DNA of 64,000 bases, from NCBI GenBank assembly GCA_951804985.1, contig OX638134.1:930001-994000 (forward strand), in the 5' to 3' direction. The notes beneath the pieces are model-generated. The model worked only from the letters and a program-made list of their open reading frames with translations, had not been told where the DNA came from and ran no database searches. The DNA comes from Dryomyza anilis. Taxonomy: Eukaryota > Arthropoda > Insecta > Diptera > Dryomyzidae. Positions 27,281 through 39,976 of the stretch are shown here, piece after piece (the stretch's first letter is position 1; every line of letters starts with the position of its first letter). The position numbers and the translations under genes were made by a program.

Positions 27281-27759
27281 TTTTCAAAATATAAAATAAA
27301 ACCAATTTTAGCATATTTTTTTTCTTTTACTTAATTTATGCATATTTTTGGGCAGCTCAATATTTATTGCATTGTTTTGTGCGCATTTTGCAATTTATTA
27401 TGTTGCCCAACACAACGGCCATTGTTTTATTGCCGCAGCAGCAGCCCAAAAGTATGCAAAGTATTTTGATGTTAGAATTTTTCGTTGCTTCAGCATCGCA
27501 CTGAATGGAAAGAGCAAAGTGATTAAGAGAGAGCGAGAGAGAGATAGAGTGCAAAAGAGGGTGACACTGAGAGTGTATTAAATACGCCTCATTTTGTCAG
27601 GCTTTCTTTTTGTTTATGGCAAAATTAGGTCAAAAGTTTATTGGCTGACAGTGTATGCGCTGATAAATATGCTTTGATAATTTTTAGAATTTAAAATTTA
27701 TGATGTTTTAATAATGTAGCAGGCTTTAAGGCGTTGAGCTAAATTGAAAAGTGTCGAAA

Positions 27760-28500
27760 TTTCAAATGAAAATTGCATTTTTTAATGAAAACTCGATGAA
27801 GTTTTAGTGAAAAATGGACATTTTTGGGAAAAAAAATTAATTTCTAGATAAAAATTGAATTTTTAGTGAAAAATTGAATTTTTAATATGTAATTGGATTT
27901 GTAGTGAAAAATTGAATTTTTAGTGAGAAATTGATTTTATAGAGGAAATTTAAATTTTGAATGAAAAATGCAAATTTTAGTGATAAATGGAATTTTTAGT
28001 GAAAAATTAAATTTTTAGTGAAAAATTTAATTTTAAATGTAATTTTTAATGAAAAATTAAATAAAAATTAAATTTTTAGTGAAAAATTAAATAAAAATTA
28101 AATTTTTAGAGAAAATTTGAATTTTTAGTGAAAAATTTAAATTCTAATGAAAAATTGAATTTTTAATGAAAAATTTAATTTTAAATGAAAAATGTAATTT
28201 TTAATGAAAAATTAAATTTTTAATGAAAAATTAAATTTTGAATGAAAAATTAAATTTTTAATGTAAAATTAAATGTTTAGTGAAAATTGAATTTTTAATG
28301 TGAAATTGAAATTTTGGTGAAAATTTAAATTTTGTTGAAAATTGTAATTTTTAATGCAAAATTGCATTGGAAATTGAATTTTCAGTGAAAAATTAAATAT
28401 TTAGTGAAAAATGAATTTTTAGTGCAAAATTTTGGAGAAAGTAAATTTTTATTTAAAAATTTAAAATTTTTAGTGATATTTTGAAAATTAAAATTTGAAA
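27760..28500. repeat. 18-bp minisatellite array C
   Basis: About 40 degenerate copies of TTGAATTTTTAGTGAAAAA, some shortened (AAATAAAAATTAAATTTTTAG). Same unit and orientation as arrays A and B. Confidence 0.8.
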
Positions 28501-29595
28501 TATAGAAATTAAATATTTTGAAATAAGCCTGTCACCGTGCAGTGCAACTCCCAAAAATGAAAGCATGCTTTTAGGCGCGCAAAATATTCATAAACTCCGC
28601 ATAAATAATGCGTACGACAGCCAGGCGAGCCTTTGAATTTCATTAAGCCTGCAGAGGCTTTCTTTCAATTGAAACATACGCCCGAATGAATCAACCAACC
28701 GACGAACGAACGAACTACCGATTGAATGTATCAATTATTTATTTGTTTCATGCCAAATGCCATGACGCAAAATCTACAACAATTTGCTGTCAAAATATTA
28801 ATTAAGCTGAAACCGTGCTGAATCGTTGCAGGCGAATAAAATAAAATATGCATGAGCGATATATAGGTGAATGGGAGGCAGTCGAACTTATTTAGAACTA
28901 TGAGAAAAACAAAAAGTGGCTTTAGTTAATGTAGCCAAAAAAAAAGGTGGCCTGTCCTGCCCAATAAGCATAGCAAATTAACCTAAATTAGAATCAGGAC
29001 GACGATGACGTTGTCAAGGTTTCTCATTTAGGTTTCTCATTTTCATTGAGTTTTTCGCAAGCAACACACGTGTGCCAGAGCGAGACAAAGCGTTGGCCTG
29101 TCAAACTTTCGCTGCTACGCCGTCAATTAATTGTGTGGCCGTGCGAGAAAGGGTTGCCAAATCACTTTTGTCTCTAACCCTGCACTCCCTGCCGCTCTCA
29201 TCTGTCATTTGAGTTAATTTTCTTAGATGTCATGACATAAATAGACAGACAGGCAGACCCACAGACAGACGCAGACATTTATTTATGGTTTGTCATTTGA
29301 TTTGGCCATCAGTTTGGCTTTAATTAGCCATGTCTTTGGCATGCATGTGACGTTGTGTGTTTGTTGTAGCTGTCTTGATATTGTTTTTGTTGTTATTGTA
29401 ATATTTATGTTTGTGGTTCATGTGGTTGTCGTGTGTAATACGACATAAGCAAGGCTTTAATTACTGTCATTAAATGTGAACGCGTGCTGACATTACAAAC
29501 GCTTTTTTGCGCAAAGAATACAGTGGAGTGAGTAGCTTAAAATGGCTGCAAATATACAATATATTTTATATTTTTAATTTAAAATTGTTTTCAAT
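28501..29595. other. Unique intronic DNA
   Basis: Carries a one-mismatch copy of the 14-bp motif at 28563 (GCATGCTTTTAGGC), GAACGAACGAAC at 28704 and a GACAGACAGG run at 29243-29272. No gene recognised. Confidence 0.5.
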
Positions 29596-32500
29596 TATTT
29601 CTTTATTTCTTTGTTTCTTTATTTCTTTATTTCTTTATTTCTTTATTTCTTTAATTCTTTAATTCTTTAATTCTTTAATTCTTTAATTCTTTAATTCTTT
29701 AATTCTTTATTTCTTTATTTCTTTATTTCTTCCTTTCTTTATTTCTTTAATTCTTTAATTCTTTAATTCTTTAATTCTTTAATTCTTTAATTCTTTAATT
29801 CTTTAATTCTTTATTTCTTTATTTCTTTATTTCTTTATTTCTTTATTTCTTTATTTCTTTATTTCTTTATTTCTTTATTTCTTTATTTCTTTATTTCTTT
29901 ATTTCTTTATTTCTTTATTTCTTTATTTCTTTATTTCTTTATTTCTTTATTTCTTTATTTCTTTATTTCTTTATTTCTTTATTTCTTTATTTCTTTATTT
30001 CTTTATTTCTTTATTTCTTTATTTCTTTATTTCTTTATTTCTTTATTTCTTTATTTCTTTATTTCTTTATTTCTTTATTTCTTTATTTCTTTATTTCTTT
30101 ATTTCTTTATTTCTTTATTTCTTTATTTCTTTATTTCTTTATTTCTTTATTTCTTTATTTCTTTATTTCTTTATTTCTTTATTTCTTTATTTCTTTATTT
30201 CTTTATTTCTTTATTTCTTTATTTCTTTATTTCTTTATTTCTTTATTTCTTTATTTCTTTATTTCTTTATTTCTTTATTTCTTTATTTCTTTATTTCTTT
30301 ATTTCTTTATTTCTTTATTTCTTTATTTCTTTATTTCTTTATTTCTTTATTTCTTTATTTCTTTATTTCTTTATTTCTTTATTTCTTTATTTCTTTATTT
30401 CTTTATTTCTTTATTTCTTTATTTCTTTATTTCTTTATTTCTTTATTTCTTTATTTCTTTATTTCTTTATTTCTTTATTTCTTTATTTCTTTATTTCTTT
30501 ATTTCTTTATTTCTTTATTTCTTTATTTCTTTATTTCTTTATTTCTTTATTTCTTTATTTCTTTATTTCTTTATTTCTTTATTTCTTTATTTCTTTATTT
30601 CTTTATTTCTTTATTTCTTTATTTCTTTATTTCTTTATTTCTTTATTTCTTTATTTCTTTATTTCTTTATTTCTTTATTTCTTTATTTCTTTATTTCTTT
30701 ATTTCTTTATTTCTTTATTTCTTTATTTCTTTATTTCTTTATTTCTTTATTTCTTTATTTCTTTATTTCTTTATTTCTTTATTTCTTTATTTGTTTATTT
30801 GTTTATTTGTTTATTTGTTTATTTCTTTATTTCTTTATTTCTTTATTTCTTTATTTCTTTATTTCTTTATTTCTTTATTTCTTTATTTCTTTATTTCTTT
30901 ATTTCTTTATTTCTTTATTTCTTTATTTCTTTATTTCTTTATTTCTTTATTTCTTTATTTCTTTATTTCTTTATTTCTTTATTTCTTTATTTCTTTATTT
31001 CTTTATTTCTTTATTTCTTTATTTCTTTATTTCTTTATTTCTTTATTTCTTTATTTCTTTATTTCTTTATTTCTTTATTTCTTTATTTCTTTATTTCTTT
31101 ATTTCTTTATTTCTTTATTTCTTTATTTCTTTATTTCTTTATTTCTTTATTTCTTTATTTCTTTATTTCTTTATTTCTTTATTTCTTTATTTCTTTATTT
31201 CTTTATTTCTTTATTTCTTTATTTCTTTATTTCTTTATTTCTTTATTTCTTTATTTCTTTATTTCTTTATTTCTTTATTTCTTTATTTGTTTATTTGTTT
31301 ATTTGTTTATTTGTTTATTTCTTTATTTCTTTATTTCTTTATTTCTTTATTTCTTTATTTCTTTATTTCTTTATTTCTTTATTTCTTTATTTCTTTATTT
31401 CTTTATTTCTTTATTTCTTTATTTCTTTATTTCTTTATTTCTTTATTTCTTTATTTCTTTATTTCTTTATTTCTTTATTTCTTTATTTCTTTATTTCTTT
31501 ATTTCTTTATTTCTTTATTTCTTTATTTCTTTATTTCTTTATTTCTTTATTTCTTTATTTCTTTATTTCTTTATTTCTTTATTTCTTTATTTCTTTATTT
31601 CTTTATTTCTTTATTTCTTTATTTCTTTATTTCGTTATTTCTTTATTTCGTTATTTCGTTATTTCTTTATTTCTTTATTTCTTTATTTCTTTATTTCTTT
31701 ATTTCTTTATTTCTTTATTTCTTTATTTCTTTATTTCTTTATTTCTTTATTTCTTTATTTCTTTATTTCTTTATTTCTTTATTTCTTTATTTCTTTATTT
31801 CTTTATTTCTTTATTTCTTTATTTCTTTATTTCTTTATTTCTTTATTTCTTTATTTCTTTATTTCTTTATTTCTTTATTTCTTTATTTCTTTATTTCTTT
31901 ATTTCTTTATTTCTTTATTTCTTTATTTCTTTATTTCTTTATTTCTTTATTTCTTTATTTCTTTATTTCTTTATTTCTTTATTTCTTTATTTCTTTATTT
32001 CTTTATTTCTTTATTTCTTTATTTCTTTATTTCTTTATTTCTTTATTTCTTTATTTCTTTATTTCTTTATTTCTTTATTTCTTTATTTCTTTATTTCTTT
32101 ATTTCTTTATTTCTTTATTTCTTTTTTTCTTTATTTCTTTATTTCTTTATTTCTTTATTTCTTTATTTCTTTATTTCTTTATTTGTTTATTTGTTTATTT
32201 GTTTATTTGTTTATTTGTTTATTTGTTTATTTGTTTATTTGTTTATTTCTTTATTTCTTTATTTCTTTATTTCTTTATTTCTTTATTTCTTTATTTCTTT
32301 ATTTCTTTATTTCTTTATTTCTTTATTTCTTTATTTCTTTATTTCTTTATTTCTTTATTTCGTTATTTCTTTATTTCTTTATTTCTTTATTTCTTTATTT
32401 CTTTATTTCTTTATTTCTTTATTTCTTTATTTCTTTATTTCTTTATTTCTTTATTTCTTTATTTCTTTATTTCTTTATTTCTTTATTTCTTTATTTCTTT

Positions 32501-33863
32501 ATTTCTTTATTTCTTTATTTCTTTATTTCTTTATTTCTTTATTTCTTTATTTCTTTATTTCTTTATTTCTTTATTTCTTTATTTCTTTATTTCTTTATTT
32601 CTTTATTTCTTTATTTCTTTATTTCTTTATTTCTTTATTTCTTTATTTCTTTATTTCTTTATTTCTTTATTTCTTTATTTCTTTATTTCTTTATTTCTTT
32701 ATTTCTTTATTTCTTTATTTCTTTATTTCTTTATTTCTTTATTTCTTTATTTCTTTATTTCTTTATTTCTTTATTTCTTTATTTCTTTATTTCTTTATTT
32801 CTTTATTTCTTTATTTCTTTATTTCTTTATTTCTTTATTTCTTTATTTCTTTATTTCTTTATTTCTTTATTTCTTTATTTCTTTATTTCTTTATTTCTTT
32901 ATTTCTTTATTTCTTTATTTCTTTATTTCTTTATTTCTTTATTTCTTTATTTCTTTATTTCTTTATTTCTTTATTTCTTTATTTCTTTATTTCTTTATTT
33001 CTTTATTTCTTTATTTCTTTATTTCTTTATTTCTTTATTTCTTTATTTCTTTATTTCTTTATTTCTTTATTTCTTTATTTCTTTATTTCTTTATTTCTTT
33101 ATTTCTTTATTTCTTTATTTCTTTATTTCTTTATTTCTTTATTTCTTTATTTCTTTATTTCTTTATTTCTTTATTTCTTTATTTCTTTATTTCTTTATTT
33201 CTTTATTTCTTTATTTCTTTATTTCTTTATTTCTTTATTTCTTTATTTCTTTATTTCTTTATTTCTTTATTTCTTTATTTCTTTATTTCTTTATTTCTTT
33301 ATTTCTTTATTTCTTTATTTCTTTATTTCTTTATTTCTTTATTTCTTTATTTCTTTATTTCTTTATTTCTTTATTTCTTTATTTCTTTATTTCTTTATTT
33401 CTTTATTTCTTTATTTCTTTATTTCTTTATTTCTTTATTTCTTTATTTCTTTATTTCTTTATTTCTTTATTTCTTTATTTCTTTATTTCTTTATTTCTTT
33501 ATTTCTTTATTTCTTTATTTCTTTATTTCTTTATTTCTTTATTTGTTTATTTGTTTATTTGTTTATTTGTTTATTTGTTTATTTGTTTATTTCTTTATTT
33601 CTTTATTTCTTTATTTCTTTATTTCTTTATTTCTTTATTTCTTTATTTCTTTATTTCTTTATTTCTTTATTTCTTTATTTCTTTATTTCTTTATTTCTTT
33701 ATTTCTTTATTTCTTTATTTCTTTATTTCTTTTTTTCTTTATTTCTTTATTTCTTTATTTCTTTATTTCTTTATTTCATTATTTCTTTATTTCTTTATTT
33801 CTTTATTTCTTAATTTCTTAATTTCTTAATTTCTTTATTTCTTTATTTCTTTATTTCTTTATT
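29596..33863. repeat. Giant octanucleotide microsatellite (ATTTCTTT)n, about 530 copies
   Basis: About 4.27 kb of nearly pure ATTTCTTT (GAAATAAA on the minus strand). The left edge is rich in ATTCTTTA variants (29650-29815), and the right edge degrades into TTAATTTC and TTTTTATT. Clustered C-to-G variants (ATTTGTTT) form runs of 4 (30793-30817), 4 (31289-31313), 8 (32185-32241) and 6 (33545-33585). CGTT variants occur at 31634, 31650, 31658 and 32362. Because 8 is not a multiple of 3 and the unit has no stop, all three plus-strand frames are open for about 1000 codons (FISLFLYF repeated); these are not genes. True length may be mis-assembled. Confidence 0.97.
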
Positions 33864-36269
33864 TTTTATTTCGTTATTTTTATTGAATATATTTCTGTAT
33901 TTCTTATCTAATTTAAAATTCTTATTTTTACTGCTTTTATTTTTATTTTCATTTTTTATTTTTTTTTCAGCTTCATTTAAAATCATTTTTATATGAATTT
34001 TTGTTTTGCTTCAAAATAAAAATTAGTCGAAAAAGTGTCAAAAAGTTGCGCATAAAATAAACATTTTTATCTAAACGTTTTCACTGCACCCTGGAGGCTT
34101 TGTTTTTATTTTTATCGCGCATTTTTATTGTATTCTTGTTTTACATTTGGGTTGCTATTTTAGTTTTAAACATTTCTTGTTTTTTTTTATATTTTCATAT
34201 ATATTTTTTTTTCTATTCTTTAGTATATTTGTATTTTTATTTTATTTTAATTTTATTATTATTTTTATATATTTTCCTTATTGTAATTTTTTATATTTTA
34301 TTTTTTTCCTTTATTTTGGTTTTTTTCTTATTTAATTTAATTTTCTTTCTTTTTTATATATTTAAATTTTTTGTATTTTAAATTTTCCTTTTTCTTCTTT
34401 TTGTTCACTTCAGTTTTCCCCATTTTAAAATGCGAAAATCCTTTAAAATAATAAATGCCAGCAGCTGAACGCGCACAGAACAAACACCAGCTCCAAAAAC
34501 ACCAACAAAAACAGCTAAATAACATAAACTACAACAACAATAACAAAAGTAGTCCCGAAAGTTTACTTTTTTTTTTGTTTTGTGGAGTTTGTTGTATTTG
34601 TTATGTTTTTGCAGCGCCAGCCATTTTGTTGAACAACATTTGCATGGCGGCTATATGTGTTCGTTGGTTACTGTCTGTCTGTCTGTCCTTCTGTTTGTCT
34701 GTCTATTTGTTAGTGTGTTTTTTGTTGTTGTTGTATATGTTGACATATCCTTCAGCATCTCAAAATGCTGCTTAACAAGCATGCATTGCATATGGAGCGC
34801 TGCCACCTCGAGCAAAATATGTTGCCGCCACTTTGCAGCGATTTATTGTGCAACTTGAGGTTTTTGCGAAAGAGTAAAGTTTTATAAATAGTTTTAAATT
34901 TTCAAAGAAAATTTAAAAAAAATTATTATTAAAAATTGATATAAAAAAAAAACATTTTCAAAGAAATTGCTGATCTTTAATAATTTTTTTAGAAAAATTC
35001 AAAATATTGTAATATATTTTTATATTTAAATTCTAATTTTTAGATATTATTTATTATTATTATTTAAAATTATCTAATTTAAAAATGTTTTCTTAATTTA
35101 AAATTTTAATTTTTTGACAGCTGTCTTAATTGCACATCGCACACAAATCAGCTGTCACTTTTCGGAACGACTGCAATTTATGCTGGTTGCTGGCAACACT
35201 GGCGCAGCGCTGTACGTAGCGCGCGCGCAAATAATTTAAAAATAGTTTGGGGTTTCTTCGTCGCGTTGTGGCACATTGTTTGCATATATTAAGCGTACAC
35301 TAACACATATACATTTAACTCAACATACACACAAACACATTAAGTTTAACACATATAATATATGTGTGTGTTGTGCGCTTAGTTTTTGTGGCTTTGCCCT
35401 GCTTAGATTTCATTACAGCTGAGGGCGCCGCCTGCTGCCTGGTGCCTGATGTGGCCTGACGTGTGCAAAGTGGGCGGCAGAGTGGGCGTGTACAACATGG
35501 GGTCTATGCGGTTGTCAAGGCAACGTAAAAAGCGAGGAATCTGCGCCAGCTGAATGTCGCATAATTTATGGAGTGCGGCAATATGTTGTGTTCTTCATTA
35601 GTTTTCTAGGTTTTGTTTGTTGCCCTTCGTCGTTGGCTGTGGCTGGGATAAGATACCTCCCCTCCTGCCTCCGTATGTTGGAGCCTGTTTGGGATTTAAG
35701 CGCAAGGCTAAAGTTTTGCTGCCAGTTGAAGGAGCGCAAAAACAGACAAAAAGTAGTACAAAACAAAAAAGCAGTTGAGGCAGCAGCAGCAGAGGCTTTA
35801 AGCAAGATTTATTAAGCAATGTCATTAGATTAAAGACATTATTACTGGGTGACGGGAATGATAATAATGTTTTGGCGCATTTTTAATTTTAATTTAAATA
35901 TTTAAAGTTTTGAGTAATTTTTTAAAAATTTAAATGAAATTGAATTTTAGATATTCTTCTTTAAACTTTCGATCTGAAATGTATTTAAAATTTAAATTCG
36001 TTTGAATTTGATTTTTCATTACAAAAATTATGTTTTTCAATTAAGTTTAAGATAAAAAATTAAAAAATTTTATTTTAAAATACAAAATTCATGTTTTTTA
36101 ATTAAATTAAAAGTGAAATTTATTCCGTTAGCAATTTTTTTTTGTATTATATTTTAATAAAAAAAATAAAAAAAAATATAAATAAAAAAATAAAAATAAA
36201 AAAATTAAAAAAAAATATAAATAAAAAAAAAACATAATTAAAAGTTCTTCTAAAATTTCAGAAATCGGA
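33864..36269. other. AT-rich then GC-richer intronic DNA
   Basis: 33.9-34.4 kb is T-rich and gives fake Phe-rich ORFs. 34.45-34.86 kb has CAA and GTCT runs. 35.11-35.53 kb is GC-richer with TGACAGCTGTC words and GGGCGGCAGAGTGGGCGTG, a possible enhancer. Overlapping ORFs on both strands at 35566-35825 show no domain. 35.9-36.27 kb is A/T-rich. Confidence 0.5.
35115..35157. promoter_or_regulatory. Paired TGACAGCTGTC / CAGCTGTCA sites
   Basis: TGACAGCTGTC at 35115-35125 and CAGCTGTCA at 35149-35157 lie about three helical turns apart, in a GC-richer block. They resemble MEIS/TGIF dimer sites and E-boxes. Confidence 0.35.
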
Positions 36270-37303
36270 CTTGTATATTGGCCATACCAATCTATTTTCA
36301 TATCTCATTCTTGAAATTCAATAAATATGAGAAACTCGGGTAAAGTGGGAAACTATTTCAGCTGCCTTCAAAAAAAGTACATTTAAATAATTTTACATAT
36401 TTTTTTTTACATTAACAGAATACAATTTATATGTGTTTTGATTGATTTTTGGACGATTTTTTAAAAAAGCTTTTTTTTGGACCTCTTAAAAAATCCTGGG
36501 GTAAACTGGGATATGTTAATAATTTTACAAAGAGTCAAATAATTTGTTCTTTCTCTTTTATTTCACTTTTATTTAACACATAAACAATATAAATACTTAA
36601 AGAAAAAATTAATTGTAATAAAAAAAAAAGTGATAATTTCTATTCGCAACTTTTTGTCCCGTCCGAAACTTGTCTGTGATTTATTATGAAAAAACTAAAA
36701 ATTTTATGAACAAAGTGTAAATATACAAAGAAAGCTCACAATTTCAGCTATTTTTTAAAATAATTAAAAAAAAATGTGAACGCGAAATTCGCTGATTTTT
36801 GGAATTTCTATATGAACCGCGACATGCACTTCCTACTATTTCATTTATATCTTTTGATCTACCATATAGAATTATCTAGTTTTTCGCAGATGTTTAGTTC
36901 TATTTAAATACTACTTGCACAAAAATTCATTAATTTTCCATTGAAATATTAAAGTTTTAGGCGTACCAATGCCCCGTCCGGAACCCGTGGAAAGGTCCAT
37001 TGCAGTATACAATGAATTTTAACTTATTAAAAATGTTCAAAATGCACACTTTTTGAAAGCTAAAAAATTTTTAAATACATTATTTTCACTTGTTCTCGAA
37101 AAGCAATAAGCATGATATAAAATTTATTAACACCGTGGATAAAAATGTTGGTAATACTTGACAGTTTGTTTTTTTTTTGTCTAAAAATGAAAAAGCAATT
37201 TTCCATATTATCTCATGTCCCACTTTACCCAAGATTTGTATATATTTTTCGTCTTTCTCATAATTTCTCATTTTTATATAATTTGAATAAAGCCAATATA
37301 AGT
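36270..37303. mobile_element. Putative ~1.03-kb element with long imperfect inverted ends
   Basis: GGGTAAAGTGGGA at 36338-36350 is matched by its exact reverse complement at 37218-37230. Outside this, the left arm (TTGTATATTGG at 36271, then TGAGAAA) and the reverse-complemented right arm (CTTATATTGG from 37302, then TGAGAAA) remain alignable for about 80 bp with indels. A third direct GGGTAAACTGGGA lies inside at 36499. Paired CCGTCCGAAAC and CCGTCCGGAACC words lie at about 36659 and 36973. No transposase is visible. Likely a foldback or MITE-like element; superfamily not identified. Confidence 0.5.
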
Positions 37304-38030
37304 TTTTGATAATTTTTATAGAAAACCATATAGTTTCCATGCCAAATATTTATTTAATTAAAAAAAATATATTTTTCTTTACATTTTAAGTTATTTGAAA
37401 GTTTAGTTTTGCACATTTTTTTTTGCATTTTTTTAATAATTTTAATGAAAAATTGAATTCTTTATATTTTTCTTGTTCTTGTGCTGTATTCAATTTATTT
37501 TTTTTTAATTTATTAAAATTTCATATTTTTAAAAATGCTTTCATCAACAAATTCTTTAGTAATTTCCATAAAAATAATTAAGATTTGTCATGCCTCTAAT
37601 AGCAGGCAACAACAACAACAACAGCAACAACCTGAGTACACTTTTGTATGCGACAAATAATTATGCAATCTGCTGCTTTTTTATTTTTGCAACCCACACA
37701 ACAGAGTACGTCGTACTTGTCGGCAGCTCCACTCAAGTGGATTTTCCGCAATTATTTTTTTTTGCTTTTTTTCTTAACACACACAACTTTTCAAGTTCAT
37801 AATTATGTTTATGCCAAGTACATATATCGTAGAGTGTGTGTGTAAAGGACACACACACACAAACAGACGGACAGACAGACATATCTCATACATATTTAAT
37901 GCATTTTCATCATATCAACATCTTTAATTTATTTTATGCAATACGCGTGCAGTAGCAGCAGCACACAAAGCCGCCAAGGCAGCGGATGTTGAAAAAAAGA
38001 GAAAAAAATACAAAATGGCGCATTCATTAA

Positions 38031-38061
38031 TTTCCCGCGTCATGGCGGCACATTTCCCGCG
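38031..38061 (+). promoter_or_regulatory. Two TTTCCCGCG E2F-like sites 22 bp apart
   Basis: TTTCCCGCG at 38031-38039 and 38053-38061, with ATGGCG (PHO/YY1-type core) words between and beside them (38016, 38043) and another at 38219. The E2F consensus is TTTSSCGC. Function is inferred only. Confidence 0.3.
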
Positions 38062-38486
38062 ACGACGACAACGACGTCGTTGCTGTTTACATTTTTCTTT
38101 GCATTGCTGGCGCTTCTTCGGCATCATGTTGCTGGCTGTCTGTGTTTTTTACAGCAGCAGCAACAACAGCAGTAACAGCAGATTTTTGTAAAGCATCAAA
38201 AACAAAACACATACAAAATGGCGACAAAGCATGAAGCTGCATAAAACAGCACAAAAAAAAATAAATATAAATATTTTTAATTAACATATTTATGCAGCAC
38301 TTACTTGATGCCGCTGTTAGTGCTGCTGCCTGCCTCAATGTATGCAATGTTTAATGTTTTTGTATGTGTTGCTCATATGCATAATTATGATGCATGTCTT
38401 TATTTTTTCATTTATAAATTTATATTATTTTTACAAAAAAAGCAACGCAGCACATAGCACAAAACAGCATGCAATGTTAGGCTGTT

Positions 38487-38500
38487 GCATACTTTTAGGC
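38487..38500 (+). promoter_or_regulatory. GCATACTTTTAGGC motif, perfect copy 2
   Basis: Perfect 14-bp copy, preceded by TGTT and followed by ATGG. Flanks are unrelated to those of the other perfect copies. Confidence 0.5.
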
Positions 38501-39962
38501 ATGGCCATATTTTTTAGCGTTCATTTTTATGTTAAACTTTGCAGTAATATTTATCAAAATTATATAAATTAAATGCTTTAATTTTAGACATTAAATTTGT
38601 TATTTTTATTTGCTCTGTTGCAAAAAAAAACGATAAAACATTGCATGCATTTGGGCGCCAAAGACTCAAGTGTTGCCACAAGTGCTGCCAACTTAAACAC
38701 AAACAAAGAGAGTCGGCAACTAAAATGGCGTTGAATACAGCGAAACAAATTATACTGTTATGTTGCACAAATACAAATATATATGTATTATATTAAATAA
38801 CACTGACAGACATATTTTGTAAATCTCTGTGAAACGAAATTCAAATATTTGACAAACATCGCACAGCACTTGAAAGAATTATAATTTGATTGAAATATGT
38901 ACATTTTGTAGTGAAAAATTCAAAGGAATTACAATTTTTAAAGTATTTTCTTTCGAAAGTTAAAATATGTCAAAAGTCTACAAAGAGAAACAGTATTTTT
39001 TGCTAATAAATATTTTCTATTGTATATAATTCGAGCTAAAATATTAATTTGCTATTTATTTAAACATTTAAAGTGTTATGAAAAAACAAAATTTGCAGTC
39101 AAAAACTGCAAATTCAGTTTGTCTCTAACAATTTTAAAGTAAATAGCAAAGAAATATTTTAGCCTTTTGAAGACATTTTTTGGTATAAAAATTAGACAAC
39201 TTTATTGAAGTGCTTTTGCAAAAAAATTAAATGCCAATTTATTAATTTTTTATTAATTTATTTCAATTTATTAAAAAATTATTAATTTTTTAATATCTGT
39301 TCTACTTTCTCGAATATACTCTTTTCCGCTGACTATGTTTTTAAGTAAAAAGTATTGAACTTTCAGGCACTTTTTTGGATAGAAAAATTACACCACTTTA
39401 TAGAATGTCTGTGCTATAAAACTTTAAATGTAATTTTTCTTGTAATTATCAAGGTTAATTTTTGATTTGATTTGAAATTATTCCAATTAGTTTTCAAGAT
39501 ATTAATAGCTAAACTCTGAAAATTTTTTTTTTTTTAGACTTTTATTTAATTTTGTTTTTGTATGTAAGACCTTAATTCTAAAAGAAAATGTGGCATATGG
39601 TTTTCTATAAAATTGTTCAAACTTATGTACAGAACTACTAATTTTCTAATATCTGTTCTATTTTTTTGAAATATGCCCTTTCAAACAGCGTATGCTTTTA
39701 AAATCAAGTTACTCGAAATATATACAAATGATGCCCATTGCAAAAAATTCGGAAAAACACTAAAAGTGTACTGTGCACATTGCACTAAGTTGCGCCTAAA
39801 AATACATTTTCAGTAAAATATTTTTATTTTTTATTTTTAAAGGGTTTTAAAGGTAGGCACAAACTGTACAACTGAACAGCAAAACAATAAAATATGTAAA
39901 AAAAGTGTCTACTGGACACTGCTCGCCGTATACGCGGTACAACCAGAATACCAGACAAGGCT

Positions 39963-39976
39963 GCCTAAAAGTATGC
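39963..39976 (-). promoter_or_regulatory. GCATACTTTTAGGC motif, perfect copy 3 (inverted)
   Basis: Plus strand reads GCCTAAAAGTATGC, perfect in reverse orientation. Flanks are unrelated to the other copies. Confidence 0.5.

Noticed and set aside
30791..33829. Three overlapping ~1000-codon plus-strand ORFs encoding FISLFLYF repeats
   Set aside because: They are the same stop-free octamer read in three frames; a simple repeat, antisense to the host gene, not a protein gene.
35566..35825. Overlapping ORFs on both strands, ~80 codons
   Set aside because: Opposite-strand overlap, no domain, no conserved signature; GC-richer composition alone explains the openness.
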